Shown in pieces: positions 1 to 9,665 of a stretch of DNA of 64,000 nt. The DNA is from Deltaproteobacteria bacterium RIFCSPLOWO2_12_FULL_60_19. GTDB lineage: Bacteria > Desulfobacterota > Binatia > UBA9968. The stretch spans positions 1-64,000 of the forward strand of contig MGSS01000057.1 in NCBI GenBank assembly GCA_001798595.1. Direction: 5' to 3'. The position numbers were made by a program, and so were the translations under genes. Position 1 is the stretch's first letter. Every line of letters begins with the position of its first letter. Under the pieces are notes generated by a model. That model saw nothing but the letters and a program-made list of their open reading frames with translations. It had not been told where the DNA came from and did not search any database.

Positions 1-51
1 GTAGAAGAGTCATAAGAAAATAAGAGGACTCGTGTGTTCGGCGACTTGACA

Positions 52-107
52 TCCACATAGCAGGCTCTCGAAGGATGAACGGAGGGTTTTTCAGCGGAAT
101 CTAAAAA
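52..107 (-). repeat. Partial copy of palindromic intergenic element (family D)
   Basis: Read on the minus strand this contains CCGCTGAAAAAC followed by CTCCGTTCATCCTTCGA, which matches the left half of the complete family-D element at 54281-54417. Only this half is visible here; the left side lies near the window edge. It sits just downstream of the minus-strand LOR/SDH remnant. Confidence 0.5.
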
Positions 108-144
108 GCTGCTTGTCCCCTTCGGTCGATGCAGGATGCGGGAC

Positions 145-490
<346 letters not shown>

Positions 491-539
491 AGGAAGACGA
501 TTTTACCGTTACCCCGAAGGGAGCACAAGGCGCTTCGCT

Positions 540-570
540 GGGACCGAGGATTGAGGATAGAGGATAAAAG
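540..570. repeat. Short intergenic tandem repeat, GAGGATW units
   Basis: Three near-consecutive GAGGAT units with a 7-bp period lie between the LOR/SDH remnant and the histidine kinase stop codon. It is one of several short-period repeats between genes in this window; no function is inferred. Confidence 0.4.
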
Positions 571-590
571 ATTGATTTGAGCGTGGAGCG

Positions 591-2831
591 CTACCCGTTG
601 CCGCTATGGGTGACGGGTATGGCGACCGTAAATGTCGATCCTTTGCCCCACTCGCTCTCGACCCGGATCTCTCCCTTGAGCAGTTCCACGAGCCGCTTGA
701 CGATGCTCAGACCGAGGCCCGTGCCGGGATATTTTTTCCGATCCATTCCCTCGCCCATGTAAAATGGCTCAAACAGGCGCGGCAGGTCCGCCTCCCTAAT
801 TCCTATTCCGGTGTCCCGCACGGACCATGAGACGCGCCGGACTTGAGTCGCGCCGTCCGGATGCTGCATCGAGACTCGCAGCTCGACTTTCCCCCGGTCG
901 GTGTATTTCAACGCGTTGGCGAGCAGGTTCTGAAGGATTCCCCTGATCTTGGAGCGGTCGCTTTTGAGGGGTGGCATGCCATCGCCGACGTCGAACTTGA
1001 GCTCCAGCCCTTTCTCCCTCGCCAATGGATCGAAGAAAACTTCCAGGTCATCGGTAAGGTCTCCGACGGAGAATTCCTCGGTATGCATGGGGACCTTTCT
1101 GGTCTCCAGACGCATCAGGTCGAGGATCTCGTTGATCAGATCGAGCAGGTTTCGGGAATGCCGGCCGATGCGCTCCAGCGCCTTTCTCTGCTCTTCCGCG
1201 AGATCTCCGTAAGAACCCTCGATCAGCAGCTGCTGGCTGCCGATCATCACGTTGAGAGGGGTTCTCAGCTCATGGGCCATGCTGTTGACGAAATCGGTTT
1301 TCGTTTTGAATGCTTCTTCTAGGTCCGCGGATTTTTTTTGCACCTCTTCGAACAGCCCGGCGTTTTCAATCGCAATAGCCGCTCCCGCGGCAAGCTGCTG
1401 GGCGAGAGCAATCTCCTCTTGACTGAATTCTCTCTCTGCCTCGGTGGAGACACTGAGGACCCCTATGGATTTTTCGCCTCGCGATATCAAAGGAACCACA
1501 AGATAGCCTTTAGCCCCTAATTCCCGTAGGAGGCGGCCCGGACCGAAGATGTTGTCTTGGCTGACATCCTTGGCGGCAAAGGGCCTCCGATTTTGCATCA
1601 CCCAGGTAGAGCGCCCACTCCCGGACCTCGCGGTGTATTGTCGGAAACGTTCGGATTCTTTGCCGGCGAAGGCGACGGTGCGTAGTGCACCATCTTCGCC
1701 AAGAAGCCTAACCTGGGCGTGGTCTACGTTTAGGAGGCTGAGGGCGTGCTCCGACAGTTGATGGAGGAGGTGACCCAAATCTAACAGGTTAATCCGGGTA
1801 AAGATCTCACGCAAGGCGTTCTGCTCGCGTAAGAGACGGTTAAGGCGGATATTGATCGCCTCCAGATCTTCGGATTTCTGCCGGACCTCGTCAAAGAGCC
1901 GGGCGTTTTCCAAAACGAGGGCCGCGCCGTTGGCCAGCTGCTGAAGAAGATCGACTTCTTCCTGGATAAATACTCTCGGTTGATAAGTCAGTGCCCGGAG
2001 CACGCCCGCGATCTCACCGCTTCTCGAGACCAACGGAACCCCCAGATAACCCCGCAAGCCAAGGCGCGGTAGATTCGCTCCGCTCGTGAACTCTGAACAT
2101 TGGGTGATGTCGGGAATCAAGAGCGGCGTTCGATTTTCAATGATCCATCTGGATCGACCCGGACCGGGCTCAGGATTTCCTGACCACAGATGTCCCGGCT
2201 GTACGCCAGAGGCCGCCAAAACCCGCCAAGCCGAATTCTCCAATATCCTGACATCGGAAACATCAACTTTAAAAACCTCACAAACCTTGTCCGTGAGCTT
2301 TCTAAGTAGGCTGTCAACGTCCAGAGTGGTGATGTCTTGGTTGAGTTCCTTGAGAAGCCTTTGGGTCTCTTCCCGTCTCTGAGCCTCTTCATAGAGGTTG
2401 GAGTTTTCCACTGCCACGGCAAGAATCTCCGCAATTGGAGAGAGGATCTCGACTTGTTTCTTCCCATAGCAGCGAGGCTTTAGGCTTGCCAGGTTCAATA
2501 CCCCTAGAGCCTTTCCCTTGGCCATTAGAGGAAGGATCACGTAAGAGCGCAGTCCTACGTCCTTGTACCTTTCGTGAGTGAGGGGGAAGCGGAAATCTCG
2601 GAGAATGTCGCGGCATATAACGGGCTCGTGATGGTCGAGGACCCAGCCGCTAGCGGTTCCCTCTCGCACCGAGAGGCCCTCAGGGATAGCGGATGCAAGC
2701 AAGCGGGATTCTTCGGCATAAACACGAAAGTAGTTTTCGTCTTTTTGCGGGAGGTTGATCGCCAGTCGATCGTAGGGCACGAGTTTCTGAATCTCCCGGC
2801 TCAAGGTCTGACAGACTTCTTTGAGGTTCAT
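591..2831 (-). CDS. Cytoplasmic multi-GAF sensor histidine kinase
   Basis: This 746-residue protein has three GAF-type sensor domains in a row (about residues 1-155, 170-325 and 345-490), followed by a HisKA dimerisation domain and an HATPase_c domain. The phospho-acceptor histidine is in MAHELRTPLN. The ATP-binding N, G1 and G2 boxes are NLLANALKYT, DTGIGI and GTGLGLSIVKRL. No transmembrane segment or signal peptide is visible, so it should sense a cytosolic ligand or redox state. An in-frame stop seven codons upstream of the ATG makes the start plausible. No response regulator is adjacent, so it is an orphan kinase; its target cannot be inferred here. It is divergent from the aldehyde dehydrogenase gene. 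Confidence 0.9.
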   Translation of the reverse strand: MNLKEVCQTLSREIQKLVPYDRLAINLPQKDENYFRVYAEESRLLASAIPEGLSVREGTASGWVLDHHEPVICRDILRDFRFPLTHERYKDVGLRSYVILPLMAKGKALGVLNLASLKPRCYGKKQVEILSPIAEILAVAVENSNLYEEAQRREETQRLLKELNQDITTLDVDSLLRKLTDKVCEVFKVDVSDVRILENSAWRVLAASGVQPGHLWSGNPEPGPGRSRWIIENRTPLLIPDITQCSEFTSGANLPRLGLRGYLGVPLVSRSGEIAGVLRALTYQPRVFIQEEVDLLQQLANGAALVLENARLFDEVRQKSEDLEAINIRLNRLLREQNALREIFTRINLLDLGHLLHQLSEHALSLLNVDHAQVRLLGEDGALRTVAFAGKESERFRQYTARSGSGRSTWVMQNRRPFAAKDVSQDNIFGPGRLLRELGAKGYLVVPLISRGEKSIGVLSVSTEAEREFSQEEIALAQQLAAGAAIAIENAGLFEEVQKKSADLEEAFKTKTDFVNSMAHELRTPLNVMIGSQQLLIEGSYGDLAEEQRKALERIGRHSRNLLDLINEILDLMRLETRKVPMHTEEFSVGDLTDDLEVFFDPLAREKGLELKFDVGDGMPPLKSDRSKIRGILQNLLANALKYTDRGKVELRVSMQHPDGATQVRRVSWSVRDTGIGIREADLPRLFEPFYMGEGMDRKKYPGTGLGLSIVKRLVELLKGEIRVESEWGKGSTFTVAIPVTHSGNG

Positions 2832-3118
2832 GAAGGGTCCCCAAGGCAGTCAACTTCTTGAGACAAAAAGATTGCCGCCGGACGCCGGGTCGGATCTGGT
2901 GAGGCGGAGGCGCCGAGGAAGAGCGCGATCCGTCTGCTCCTCCCAGGAGTGGTCGGGGAGGAGCCACGCGCCGCGACGGGTTCGCTTGCAGGCGCCATAC
3001 GTCTCCCGGCTTCTCATAAGGGATGAGCCGATCCACCGTTGGAGTGAAGCCGATTGTTTTTACCACGCCACCCTACTAAAATAGCCGCAAGCAATGCAAG
3101 CAGATTTAAACCTGGTTT

Positions 3119-4609
<1,491 letters not shown>

Positions 4610-4611
4610 TT

Positions 4612-4671
4612 TTCGATTTTAGATTTTGGATTTTAGATTAATCGAAAATCGGCAATCGAAAATCTAAAATT
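4612..4671. repeat. AT-rich inverted/tandem repeat between ALDH and aminotransferase genes
   Basis: Tandem GATTTTAG/GATTTTGG units face the complementary AATCGAAAATC/AAAATCTAAAAT units, so the spacer can fold into an imperfect hairpin. It fills almost the whole 64-bp gap and is much more AT-rich than its surroundings. The hairpin could affect readthrough; there is no terminator U-tract. Confidence 0.5.
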
Positions 4672-4673
4672 GT

Positions 4674-5981
4674 ATGAAAGTTCCTCACATTAAAATAAAG
4701 CCTCCCGGCCCAAACGCGCAAGCGCTGATCGCCCGGGACCATAAATTCACCGCCCCCGCCTACAAGAGAGTCTATCCCCTGGCGGTTAAAGAGGGCCGCG
4801 GCATGGCGATCGAGGACGTGGATGGAAATCTCTTTCTCGATTTCATGGCGGGCATCGCCGTGGCCGCAACCGGCCATTCCCATCCCAAGGTGGTCCAGGC
4901 GATCGAAGAGCAGGCGCGCAAGTTTCTTCACATCTGCGGCGGCGACTTTTATTACGAGCCGATGGCCGAGCTGGCCGAGAAGCTCGGCAAACTCGCCCCC
5001 GGCCCGTCGGAGAAGAAGATATTTCTCACCAATTCCGGGACGGAGGCGGTCGAAGCGGCGCTCAAGCTCGCCCGCTACCACACCAAGCGACAACATATTG
5101 TTGCCTTCTTCGGCTCGTTCCACGGCCGGACCCTCGGCTCGCTGTCGCTGACCGCCAGCCGCGCGGCCTATCGCGCGCACTTCGGCCCGTTGATTCCGGG
5201 CGTCCATCACATTCCCTACGGCTATTGTCACCGCTGCCCGTACAATCTCACCTACGGCTCGTGCGGTATCCAGTGCGTTACTCATTTGGAAGATGTCGTT
5301 TTCCGCCATGAGGTGACGCCGGAAGAGGTTGCGGCGATCGTCGTCGAGCCGATTCAGGGCGAAGGGGGCTACGTGGTGCCGCCGCCGGAATATCTCGGCA
5401 TGCTGCGGGAGATTTGCGACCGCCACGGGATTCTGCTGGTGATGGACGAAGTGCAGTCCGGGTTCGGCCGCACCGGGAAGATGTTCGCCTGCGAGCATTG
5501 GGGCGTGGAGCCGGACATCCTCTGCGCCGCCAAAGGCATCGCCAGCGGCCTCCCGCTCGGCGCGATGATCGCGAAGAGCGCCGTCAGCACCTGGCCGGCG
5601 GGTACCCACGGCACCACCTTCGGCGGCAACCCCGTCGCCTGCGCCGCCGCGTTGGCGACGATCGAGTTGATAGAAAACGGATTGATGCGCAACGCGGCCG
5701 AGGTCGGCGGCTACCTGAAGGAAAAGCTGACGCAGCTCAAAACGTCGCACCCATCTATCAGCGACGTGCGCGGCTTAGGCCTCATGCTCGGTGTGGAGTT
5801 GGCGAGAGCGGATGGGACGCCCGACGGTCAATCGCGCGATCGCATCGTTATGACTTGTTTCGAAAAAGGGCTGCTTCTTCTGGGCTGCGGCGAGAGCACG
5901 ATCCGCTTCGCCCCGCCGTTGATCGTAACGAAAAGCGAAGTGGACGTGGCCGTCGAGATCTTCCGCTCGGCACTCGATTAG
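4674..5981 (+). CDS. Class-III PLP aminotransferase (acetylornithine/4-aminobutyrate aminotransferase family)
   Basis: This 435-residue fold-type I enzyme has the cofactor-phosphate loop NSGTEAVEAALK, the PLP-contacting aspartate in VMDEVQSGFGRTG and the Schiff-base lysine in AAKGIASGLPLGA. The insertion YGYCHRCPYNLTYGSCGIQC is typical of the archaeal-type ornithine/GABA aminotransferase or broad racemase branch. It transfers the omega-amino group of a donor such as GABA or ornithine to 2-oxoglutarate; the substrate is not decided by sequence. The partner aldehyde dehydrogenase immediately upstream would oxidise the resulting semialdehyde. The ATG at 4674 is the first in-frame start after the repeat spacer. 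Confidence 0.9.
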   Translation: MKVPHIKIKPPGPNAQALIARDHKFTAPAYKRVYPLAVKEGRGMAIEDVDGNLFLDFMAGIAVAATGHSHPKVVQAIEEQARKFLHICGGDFYYEPMAELAEKLGKLAPGPSEKKIFLTNSGTEAVEAALKLARYHTKRQHIVAFFGSFHGRTLGSLSLTASRAAYRAHFGPLIPGVHHIPYGYCHRCPYNLTYGSCGIQCVTHLEDVVFRHEVTPEEVAAIVVEPIQGEGGYVVPPPEYLGMLREICDRHGILLVMDEVQSGFGRTGKMFACEHWGVEPDILCAAKGIASGLPLGAMIAKSAVSTWPAGTHGTTFGGNPVACAAALATIELIENGLMRNAAEVGGYLKEKLTQLKTSHPSISDVRGLGLMLGVELARADGTPDGQSRDRIVMTCFEKGLLLLGCGESTIRFAPPLIVTKSEVDVAVEIFRSALD

Positions 5982-6276
5982 CTCGGAGATCCTCGATAGC
6001 TCCGTAGCATCGTTCCACCCGCCAGCCGCCAACTCGCGCTTGACCCAACCCACCGTGTTGGCGTATTAGTGTCTCGGACCTGTTAATTTCGCCGCTAGGA
6101 AACCATCCATGCGTAATCGAACGTAAGAGGTTGGAATCCTAGACGAGTCTCTGGAAGGATAAGCAATTCGTCACCGGCAGATGGAACTCAGCAACCATGC
6201 TACGCCGACTGGTATATTCATAGCAAGTTAGACGCTTAGGTCCAGTGTCTAGGTCGTCGACTAGAAGAAGTGAAGT
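5982..6276. other. Non-coding spacer at the left edge of the accessory array
   Basis: I see no credible gene in this 295-bp stretch. Near its right end is GTTAGAC (6227-6233), which fits the attC core consensus GTTRRRY and would be the upstream boundary of the first cassette-like unit. No matching left half was found, so this boundary is weak. Confidence 0.3.
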
Positions 6277-6780
6277 ATGGCAAAGTGCATAAAGTGCGGT
6301 GCCGAGGCGGGGTTATTAATGTCAATGTGTGGCGCCTGCATAGGCGCTCAGCAGGCTGAGATAAGACAACAGTATGCCGCACAAGAGGATGAGCAGGTAC
6401 GTAACGCTGCCGAACTGGAGTCACGCGCCGATCAAATTATATGCACAACGGCTCCGAGTCTAGACGGCTATCGTGTAACGCAAACGTTAGAAGTTATAAC
6501 AGCCGAGTGCGTGCTCGGAATGAATGTTTTTCGAGACATTTTTGCGAGCTTGACTGATTTCTTCGGTGGGCGCAGTGAGGCGTCACAAAAAGTATTGCGG
6601 GATGCGCGGAGGACGTGTTTATCGGAACTAAAGAAGGAGGCGGCTAAAATTGGGGCAAATGCGGTCATTGCAGTGAAGTTGGATTATAGTGAGTTCTCAG
6701 GTGCCGGGAAATCCATGTTATTTCTCGTGGCAAGTGGCACTGCTGTTAAGATCGAACCGTCAAACGGTCACACGAAGTAA
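6277..6780 (+). CDS. YbjQ/UPF0145-family protein with N-terminal zinc ribbon
   Basis: The C-terminal part (about residues 60-160) matches the YbjQ/UPF0145 fold: a [20 protein letters not shown] stretch, then a helix rich in Glu/Lys, then [15 protein letters not shown]. The first 25 residues contain CIKCG and CGACI, a likely four-cysteine zinc ribbon that most YbjQ proteins lack. YbjQ proteins form pentamers and have no established biochemical role. No signal peptide or membrane span is seen. It is followed after 5 bp by the channel gene, so the two are probably co-transcribed and may share one cassette. Confidence 0.8.
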   Translation: MAKCIKCGAEAGLLMSMCGACIGAQQAEIRQQYAAQEDEQVRNAAELESRADQIICTTAPSLDGYRVTQTLEVITAECVLGMNVFRDIFASLTDFFGGRSEASQKVLRDARRTCLSELKKEAAKIGANAVIAVKLDYSEFSGAGKSMLFLVASGTAVKIEPSNGHTK

Positions 6781-6785
6781 GGAAT

Positions 6786-7412
6786 GTGCCGCGGTCGGTA
6801 TCCTACCCCATGCGCCGCATCATTTCTACATTAGGCTGGTTGCTTTCGCCGACCCGCAAGATTATTGATTGCTGGAAGCGTGGCAACCGTATCCACCGCG
6901 GTATGGCTCTTCGCGCTTGGAACAAGTATCTCTTCTTGTTCGAGCTTACCCTGGCGGTTTTAGTTGCCCTTGCATCCGCTTCGACGCCTTTCCACTCAAA
7001 CCCGCTTGTTGCATGGCCACTGATCGTCTACGCGTACTCCAGGTGCAATGAGATTGCGTACGCTTTCTACCGTGATACCTCGAGTCGCCTGAGTCAAGAG
7101 GAACAAGAGTCCGATCTCACTTCAACGGATCGAATTCATATGGCGATGAAGAGCTACGTTGGCCTCGCAATAAATTTCGCGTTGCTCTACTTCTTCATTC
7201 CCATCCCAGGCCTATTCAACCAACCATTTGCTAATTTCCTTGAGTCCATCTACTTCAGTGGCGTTACGCTAACGACCCTCGGGTATGGTGATATGACGCC
7301 TACGCACTTTTTCTCACGGCTCCTCGTGCTTTACGAAGTGTTCGCTGGCATTTTTTTGGTTGTTGTTGCGATTGCTACCTATGTTGGCAACCCTTCAAGA
7401 AAGGATGCCTAA
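6786..7412 (+). CDS. Two-pore-helix-type potassium channel protein
   Basis: The 208-residue protein carries the K+ selectivity filter in TLTTLGYGDMTP, flanked by hydrophobic segments (YLFLFELTLAVLVALAS, a second around PLVAWPLIVYAY, YVGLAINFALLYFFIPI, and LLVLYEVFAGIFLVVVAIAT). About four membrane spans are expected, with no RCK or cyclic-nucleotide domain after the last. The track start is a GTG at 6786; an ATG at 6810 is an alternative. The stop codon TAA is embedded in the attC-like motif GCCTAAC, an arrangement typical of integron cassette genes. Confidence 0.85.
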   Translation: MPRSVSYPMRRIISTLGWLLSPTRKIIDCWKRGNRIHRGMALRAWNKYLFLFELTLAVLVALASASTPFHSNPLVAWPLIVYAYSRCNEIAYAFYRDTSSRLSQEEQESDLTSTDRIHMAMKSYVGLAINFALLYFFIPIPGLFNQPFANFLESIYFSGVTLTTLGYGDMTPTHFFSRLLVLYEVFAGIFLVVVAIATYVGNPSRKDA

Positions 7413-7446
7413 CCACTTGGTACAGCCGACGCGCATAAGGCTGCCC
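7407..7446 (+). other. attC-like left half-site (truncated) after the K+ channel gene
   Basis: GCCTAAC fits RYYYAAC and contains the channel gene's stop codon. It is followed by a 9-nt spacer and CAGCCGACGCGC, the layout of the left arm of attC sites. A complementary GGCTG follows at about 7439, but the expected GTTRRRY core does not appear nearby, so the site seems cut short. Confidence 0.5.
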
Positions 7447-7477
7447 GCGCGAAAATGGGAAAAGGGGTCAAAAAGGG

Positions 7478-7626
7478 ATCAAGTCTGCTCTTAGCTCTTC
7501 AGATCGTGAGGTGCGGGGAAAATGAGCCGGGAGTTTTTTCGTGGTCCTGGTTTTGCGGTAACGTTACGCGCGCGCTGCGCTGCTCGGCGCGTCGCTCAGG
7601 GCGGCTCATCCCGCGCGGCGTTGGAC
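7478..7626 (+). repeat. Direct repeat F copy 1 with attC-like right half
   Basis: This block begins AGTCTGCTCTTAGC and ends with GGCGGCTCATCCCGCG and GTTGGAC, a GTTRRRY-type core. An internal ATGAGCCG pairs exactly with CGGCTCAT, so the block folds into a long hairpin. A second copy lies at 8427-8612, so the ModA-like gene is flanked by direct repeats. Confidence 0.6.
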
Positions 7627-7704
7627 CGAAAGAGATGGGTAGCGGCATAACCCGCTTTGTTTGAGTTTTTTCGTAAGGTCGTGGAAGGAAATGATGAGAC
7701 CACC

Positions 7705-8424
7705 ATGAATACCAGGACGCGTGACATCATCGTCATGACCTCAGGCGCCTTTACCGCGCCGTATCTGGCGCTCATCCCCCGGCTCGAACTCGTTACGAAG
7801 AAAAAAATCGTCACCGCCGCAACATCCATAGGGACGGGAGCGAACTCCATCCCGAGCCGGCTTCAACGCGGTGAACCCGTGGACGTTGTCATTGTAGCGG
7901 ACGCCGTACTTGTCGAATTGATCAGGGACGGCATGGTCTTGGCCAAAAGCCGCACCGCCGTCGCGCGCTCAGCCATCGGTATGGCCGTGCGGGCAGGAGC
8001 GCCCATGCCTGACATTAGCTCGGTCGAGGCGCTGAAACGCACGCTCCTGCAAGCGAAATCCATCGCGTACTCCGCCAGCGTCAGCGGACAGTATATCTCC
8101 ACCGAGCTGTTTCAGCGCCTCGGGATAGCCGACCAGATGGCAAGGAAGAGCCGGAGAATCGAGGGGGGCGAGCGGGTTGGCGCCGTGATCGCGCGTGGAG
8201 AGGCGGAGATCGGCTTTCAGCAGATCAGCGAGCTGCTTCCCGTGCCCGGGGTCGAGTATGTGGGACCGCTGCCGCCTGAAGTTCAGAGAGTCTCTGTTTT
8301 TTCGGCGGGCGTCGCCGTAGGCGCCGGGGATTCGGATGCCGCCCATGCGCTTATCAACTTCCTCACGTCGCCGGAGGCGGCCCGCGCGATTACTAAAAGC
8401 GGGCTGGAGCCAATACCAAAATAA
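7705..8424 (+). CDS. ModA-like substrate-binding-fold protein
   Basis: The fold is that of the molybdate/sulfate-type periplasmic binding proteins (SBP_bac_11): an N-terminal VMTSGAFTAPYLAL stretch, GEPVDVVIVADAVLVELI, then FQQISELLPVPGVEYVGPLP near the C-terminus. I prefer ATG 7705 (239 residues), which follows GGAAGGA about 15 nt upstream, to the TTG at 7657 in the ORF track. No convincing signal peptide is visible from either start, and no ABC permease or ATPase is nearby, so transport is doubtful. Stand-alone cytoplasmic relatives exist but their role is unknown to me. It is flanked by direct repeats and may be a mobile cassette. Confidence 0.8.
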   Translation: MNTRTRDIIVMTSGAFTAPYLALIPRLELVTKKKIVTAATSIGTGANSIPSRLQRGEPVDVVIVADAVLVELIRDGMVLAKSRTAVARSAIGMAVRAGAPMPDISSVEALKRTLLQAKSIAYSASVSGQYISTELFQRLGIADQMARKSRRIEGGERVGAVIARGEAEIGFQQISELLPVPGVEYVGPLPPEVQRVSVFSAGVAVGAGDSDAAHALINFLTSPEAARAITKSGLEPIPK

Positions 8425-8426
8425 AA

Positions 8427-8612
8427 AGTCTGCTCTTAGCTTTTAAGATCGTGAGGCGCGGAGAAAATGGGCCGGGAGTTTTTTCGTGGTCTTGGTTTCG
8501 CGGTAACATCGCTCGCGCATCGCCTATCAGCGGGTTGAAGGCGGCCCCAGACTTCGCGCGTTGCACGGCGCTGCGCTATACTCAGGGCGGCTCATCCCGC
8601 GCCCCGTTAGCC
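8427..8612 (+). repeat. Direct repeat F copy 2 with attC-like right half
   Basis: The copy starts three bases after the ModA-like stop codon and repeats copy 1 (AGTCTGCTCTTAGC, GGGAGTTTTTTCGTGGTC, GGGCGGCTCATCCCGCG), ending GTTAGCC. It is about 40 bp longer in the middle than copy 1. Confidence 0.6.
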
Positions 8613-8682
8613 GCCATCGCGTGGGGTCCTTTCCGGACACCTTCATTCTTGGTAATATTAGAAAGTACGGAGGAATTGAGCG

Positions 8683-8967
8683 ATGAGAAGGATTTCCAAG
8701 GTCAAGGGATTGCCGGGCTATCGGCTGGAGCTGGAATTTGACGACGGGGTATCCGGGACTGTGGACCTCTCTGAAGCCGTCGGCAAAGGTGTGTTCGCCT
8801 TGTGGCTCGACCCGCTCGCCTTCGATCGGGTTCGTATCGGTTCATCCGGCGAACTGGTCTGGGACGACCGGATCGATCTGTGCCCGGATGCGCTATACCT
8901 CAAGGTGACAGGCAAGAAGCCGGAAGACATTTTCCCTGCGCTACGCGACCAGCCTACTCATGCCTGA
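8683..8967 (+). CDS. DUF2442 protein
   Basis: This 94-residue protein shows the DUF2442 pattern: a strand-rich N-terminus (GYRLELEFDDGVSGTVDLSE), then a phenylalanine/valine core and WDDRIDLCPDALYLKVTG near the C-terminus. DUF2442 proteins usually sit next to DUF4160 proteins in toxin-antitoxin-like pairs; their activity is not established. The gene overlaps the DUF4160 start by 8 bp, so the pair is translationally coupled. It lies inside the attC-bounded array. Confidence 0.85.
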   Translation: MRRISKVKGLPGYRLELEFDDGVSGTVDLSEAVGKGVFALWLDPLAFDRVRIGSSGELVWDDRIDLCPDALYLKVTGKKPEDIFPALRDQPTHA

Positions 8968-9221
8968 GATCAGCCGTTTCTTCGGTATCGTCATCAAGAT
9001 GTTCTTCGACGATCACAACCCTCCGCATTTCCATGCGGAGTATGGGAGCGACCTTGCGCTGATCGATATCCGCAGTCTGGCCGTTTTTTCAGGGCGGTCG
9101 CGGCCTCGTGTAACGGGTCTCGTGATCGAGTGGGCCACGCTTCATCAGGGGGGGAGCTTCTCGCCGACGGGATAGGGTGCGGGCGCGAGAGGAGCTCCAG
9201 AAGATCCCGCCGTTGGAATGA
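8960..9221 (+). pseudogene. DUF4160 gene with frameshifted C-terminus
   Basis: The open frame (8960-9175, 71 residues) starts like a normal DUF4160 protein: FFGIVIKMFFDDHNPPHFHA, then VIEWATLH. It then enters a run of seven G and reads GGSFSPTG before a stop. In another frame the DNA downstream still encodes ELLAD, then DRVRAREELQKIPPLE with a stop at 9219-9221, the usual DUF4160 ending. Two one-base losses (at the G run and within a former TGG codon) explain the break. The protein is therefore probably inactivated, although the first 60 residues, including the HFHAEY motif, are intact. Confidence 0.7.
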
Positions 9222-9225
9222 GAAC

Positions 9226-9285
9226 GGCTAATCACCGGCCTGAGACCGACGCTTTGAGGGTGGCTCATCCCGCGCCCTGTTAGGT
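9226..9285 (+). other. attC-like recombination site (about 60 bp)
   Basis: The site runs from GGCTAAT (an imperfect RYYYAAC) through AGACCGACGC to GGTGGCTCATCCCGCGCC and GTTAGGT, a perfect GTTRRRY core. Its length falls in the 57-141 bp range of attC sites and its right half closely matches those of both F repeats. It follows the DUF2442/DUF4160 pair. Confidence 0.45.
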
Positions 9286-9331
9286 TTCAAGCAGATGCTA
9301 TACTACCTGAGCTCCGTTACCTTGACTCATT

Positions 9332-9445
9332 ATGATGGAAAGAAGCCGTCTAGCCCAGGAGTGTGCCAAACTCGATCCGGCGTTTGAGAAGGCGCTTGCG
9401 GAAGAGGGTCTTTCCGAGGATTTGGCCGAATGGCCCGAATACTGA
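9332..9445 (+). CDS. Small MazE-type antitoxin-like protein (37 aa)
   Basis: This ORF is below the track's size limit. It reads [20 protein letters not shown] and ends EDLAEWPEY, a highly charged helical peptide like the short antitoxins found directly before PemK/MazF toxins. The MazF-like reading frame starts at 9430 inside its last codons, a common coupled arrangement. Upstream is the attC-like site. Family membership is from pattern memory and is moderately sure. Confidence 0.55.
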   Translation: MMERSRLAQECAKLDPAFEKALAEEGLSEDLAEWPEY

Positions 9446-9563
9446 GAGGTGAGATCCACTTCGAACGCTGGCGGTTGAAAGAATCGGGAAAGTGATCGGA
9501 ACAGCGCCTCCCGAGGAAGTCGCTCAAGTGGTCGAGGGACTAAACGAGATTATCGGAACCTAA
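9430..9563 (+). pseudogene. MazF/PemK-family toxin with internal deletion
   Basis: From ATG 9430 the frame reads [12 protein letters not shown], the usual N-terminus of MazF/PemK endoribonucleases, then shifts. In another frame the DNA continues VERIGKVIGTAPPEEVAQVV and ends NEIIGT at a TAA (9561-9563), the usual C-terminus. About 65-70 central residues that form the SH3-like barrel and active site are missing and the join is out of frame. The toxin cannot be active. The stop codon lies in ACCTAAC, the start of the next attC-like site. Confidence 0.7.
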
Positions 9564-9614
9564 CTCTCGCTTCAGACCGATCGCTAGGAGCGACGCCTGA
9601 GCTTTACGCTAGGC
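9558..9614 (+). other. attC-like recombination site (57 bp)
   Basis: ACCTAAC (RYYYAAC) contains the stop codon of the MazF remnant and is followed by a 9-nt spacer and AGACCGATCGC. The right arm GCGACGCCTGAGCTTTAC leads to GCTAGGC, one base off GTTRRRY. The left arm closely matches that of the site at 9226. Confidence 0.45.
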
Positions 9615-9665
9615 GTCGAGGGTTAAGATGTCAGCAGCTTAGCTTAGCTGAGCTGAAGGTGAGAC

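Noticed and set aside
2680-3066. 128-codon minus-strand ORF upstream of the histidine kinase
   Set aside because: It overlaps the kinase start in another frame, is rich in Arg/Pro like a shadow frame, and has no homology I recognise.
9330-9527. 65-codon minus-strand ORF over the antitoxin/MazF remnant
   Set aside because: The plus strand explains the sequence better; this frame has no motif.
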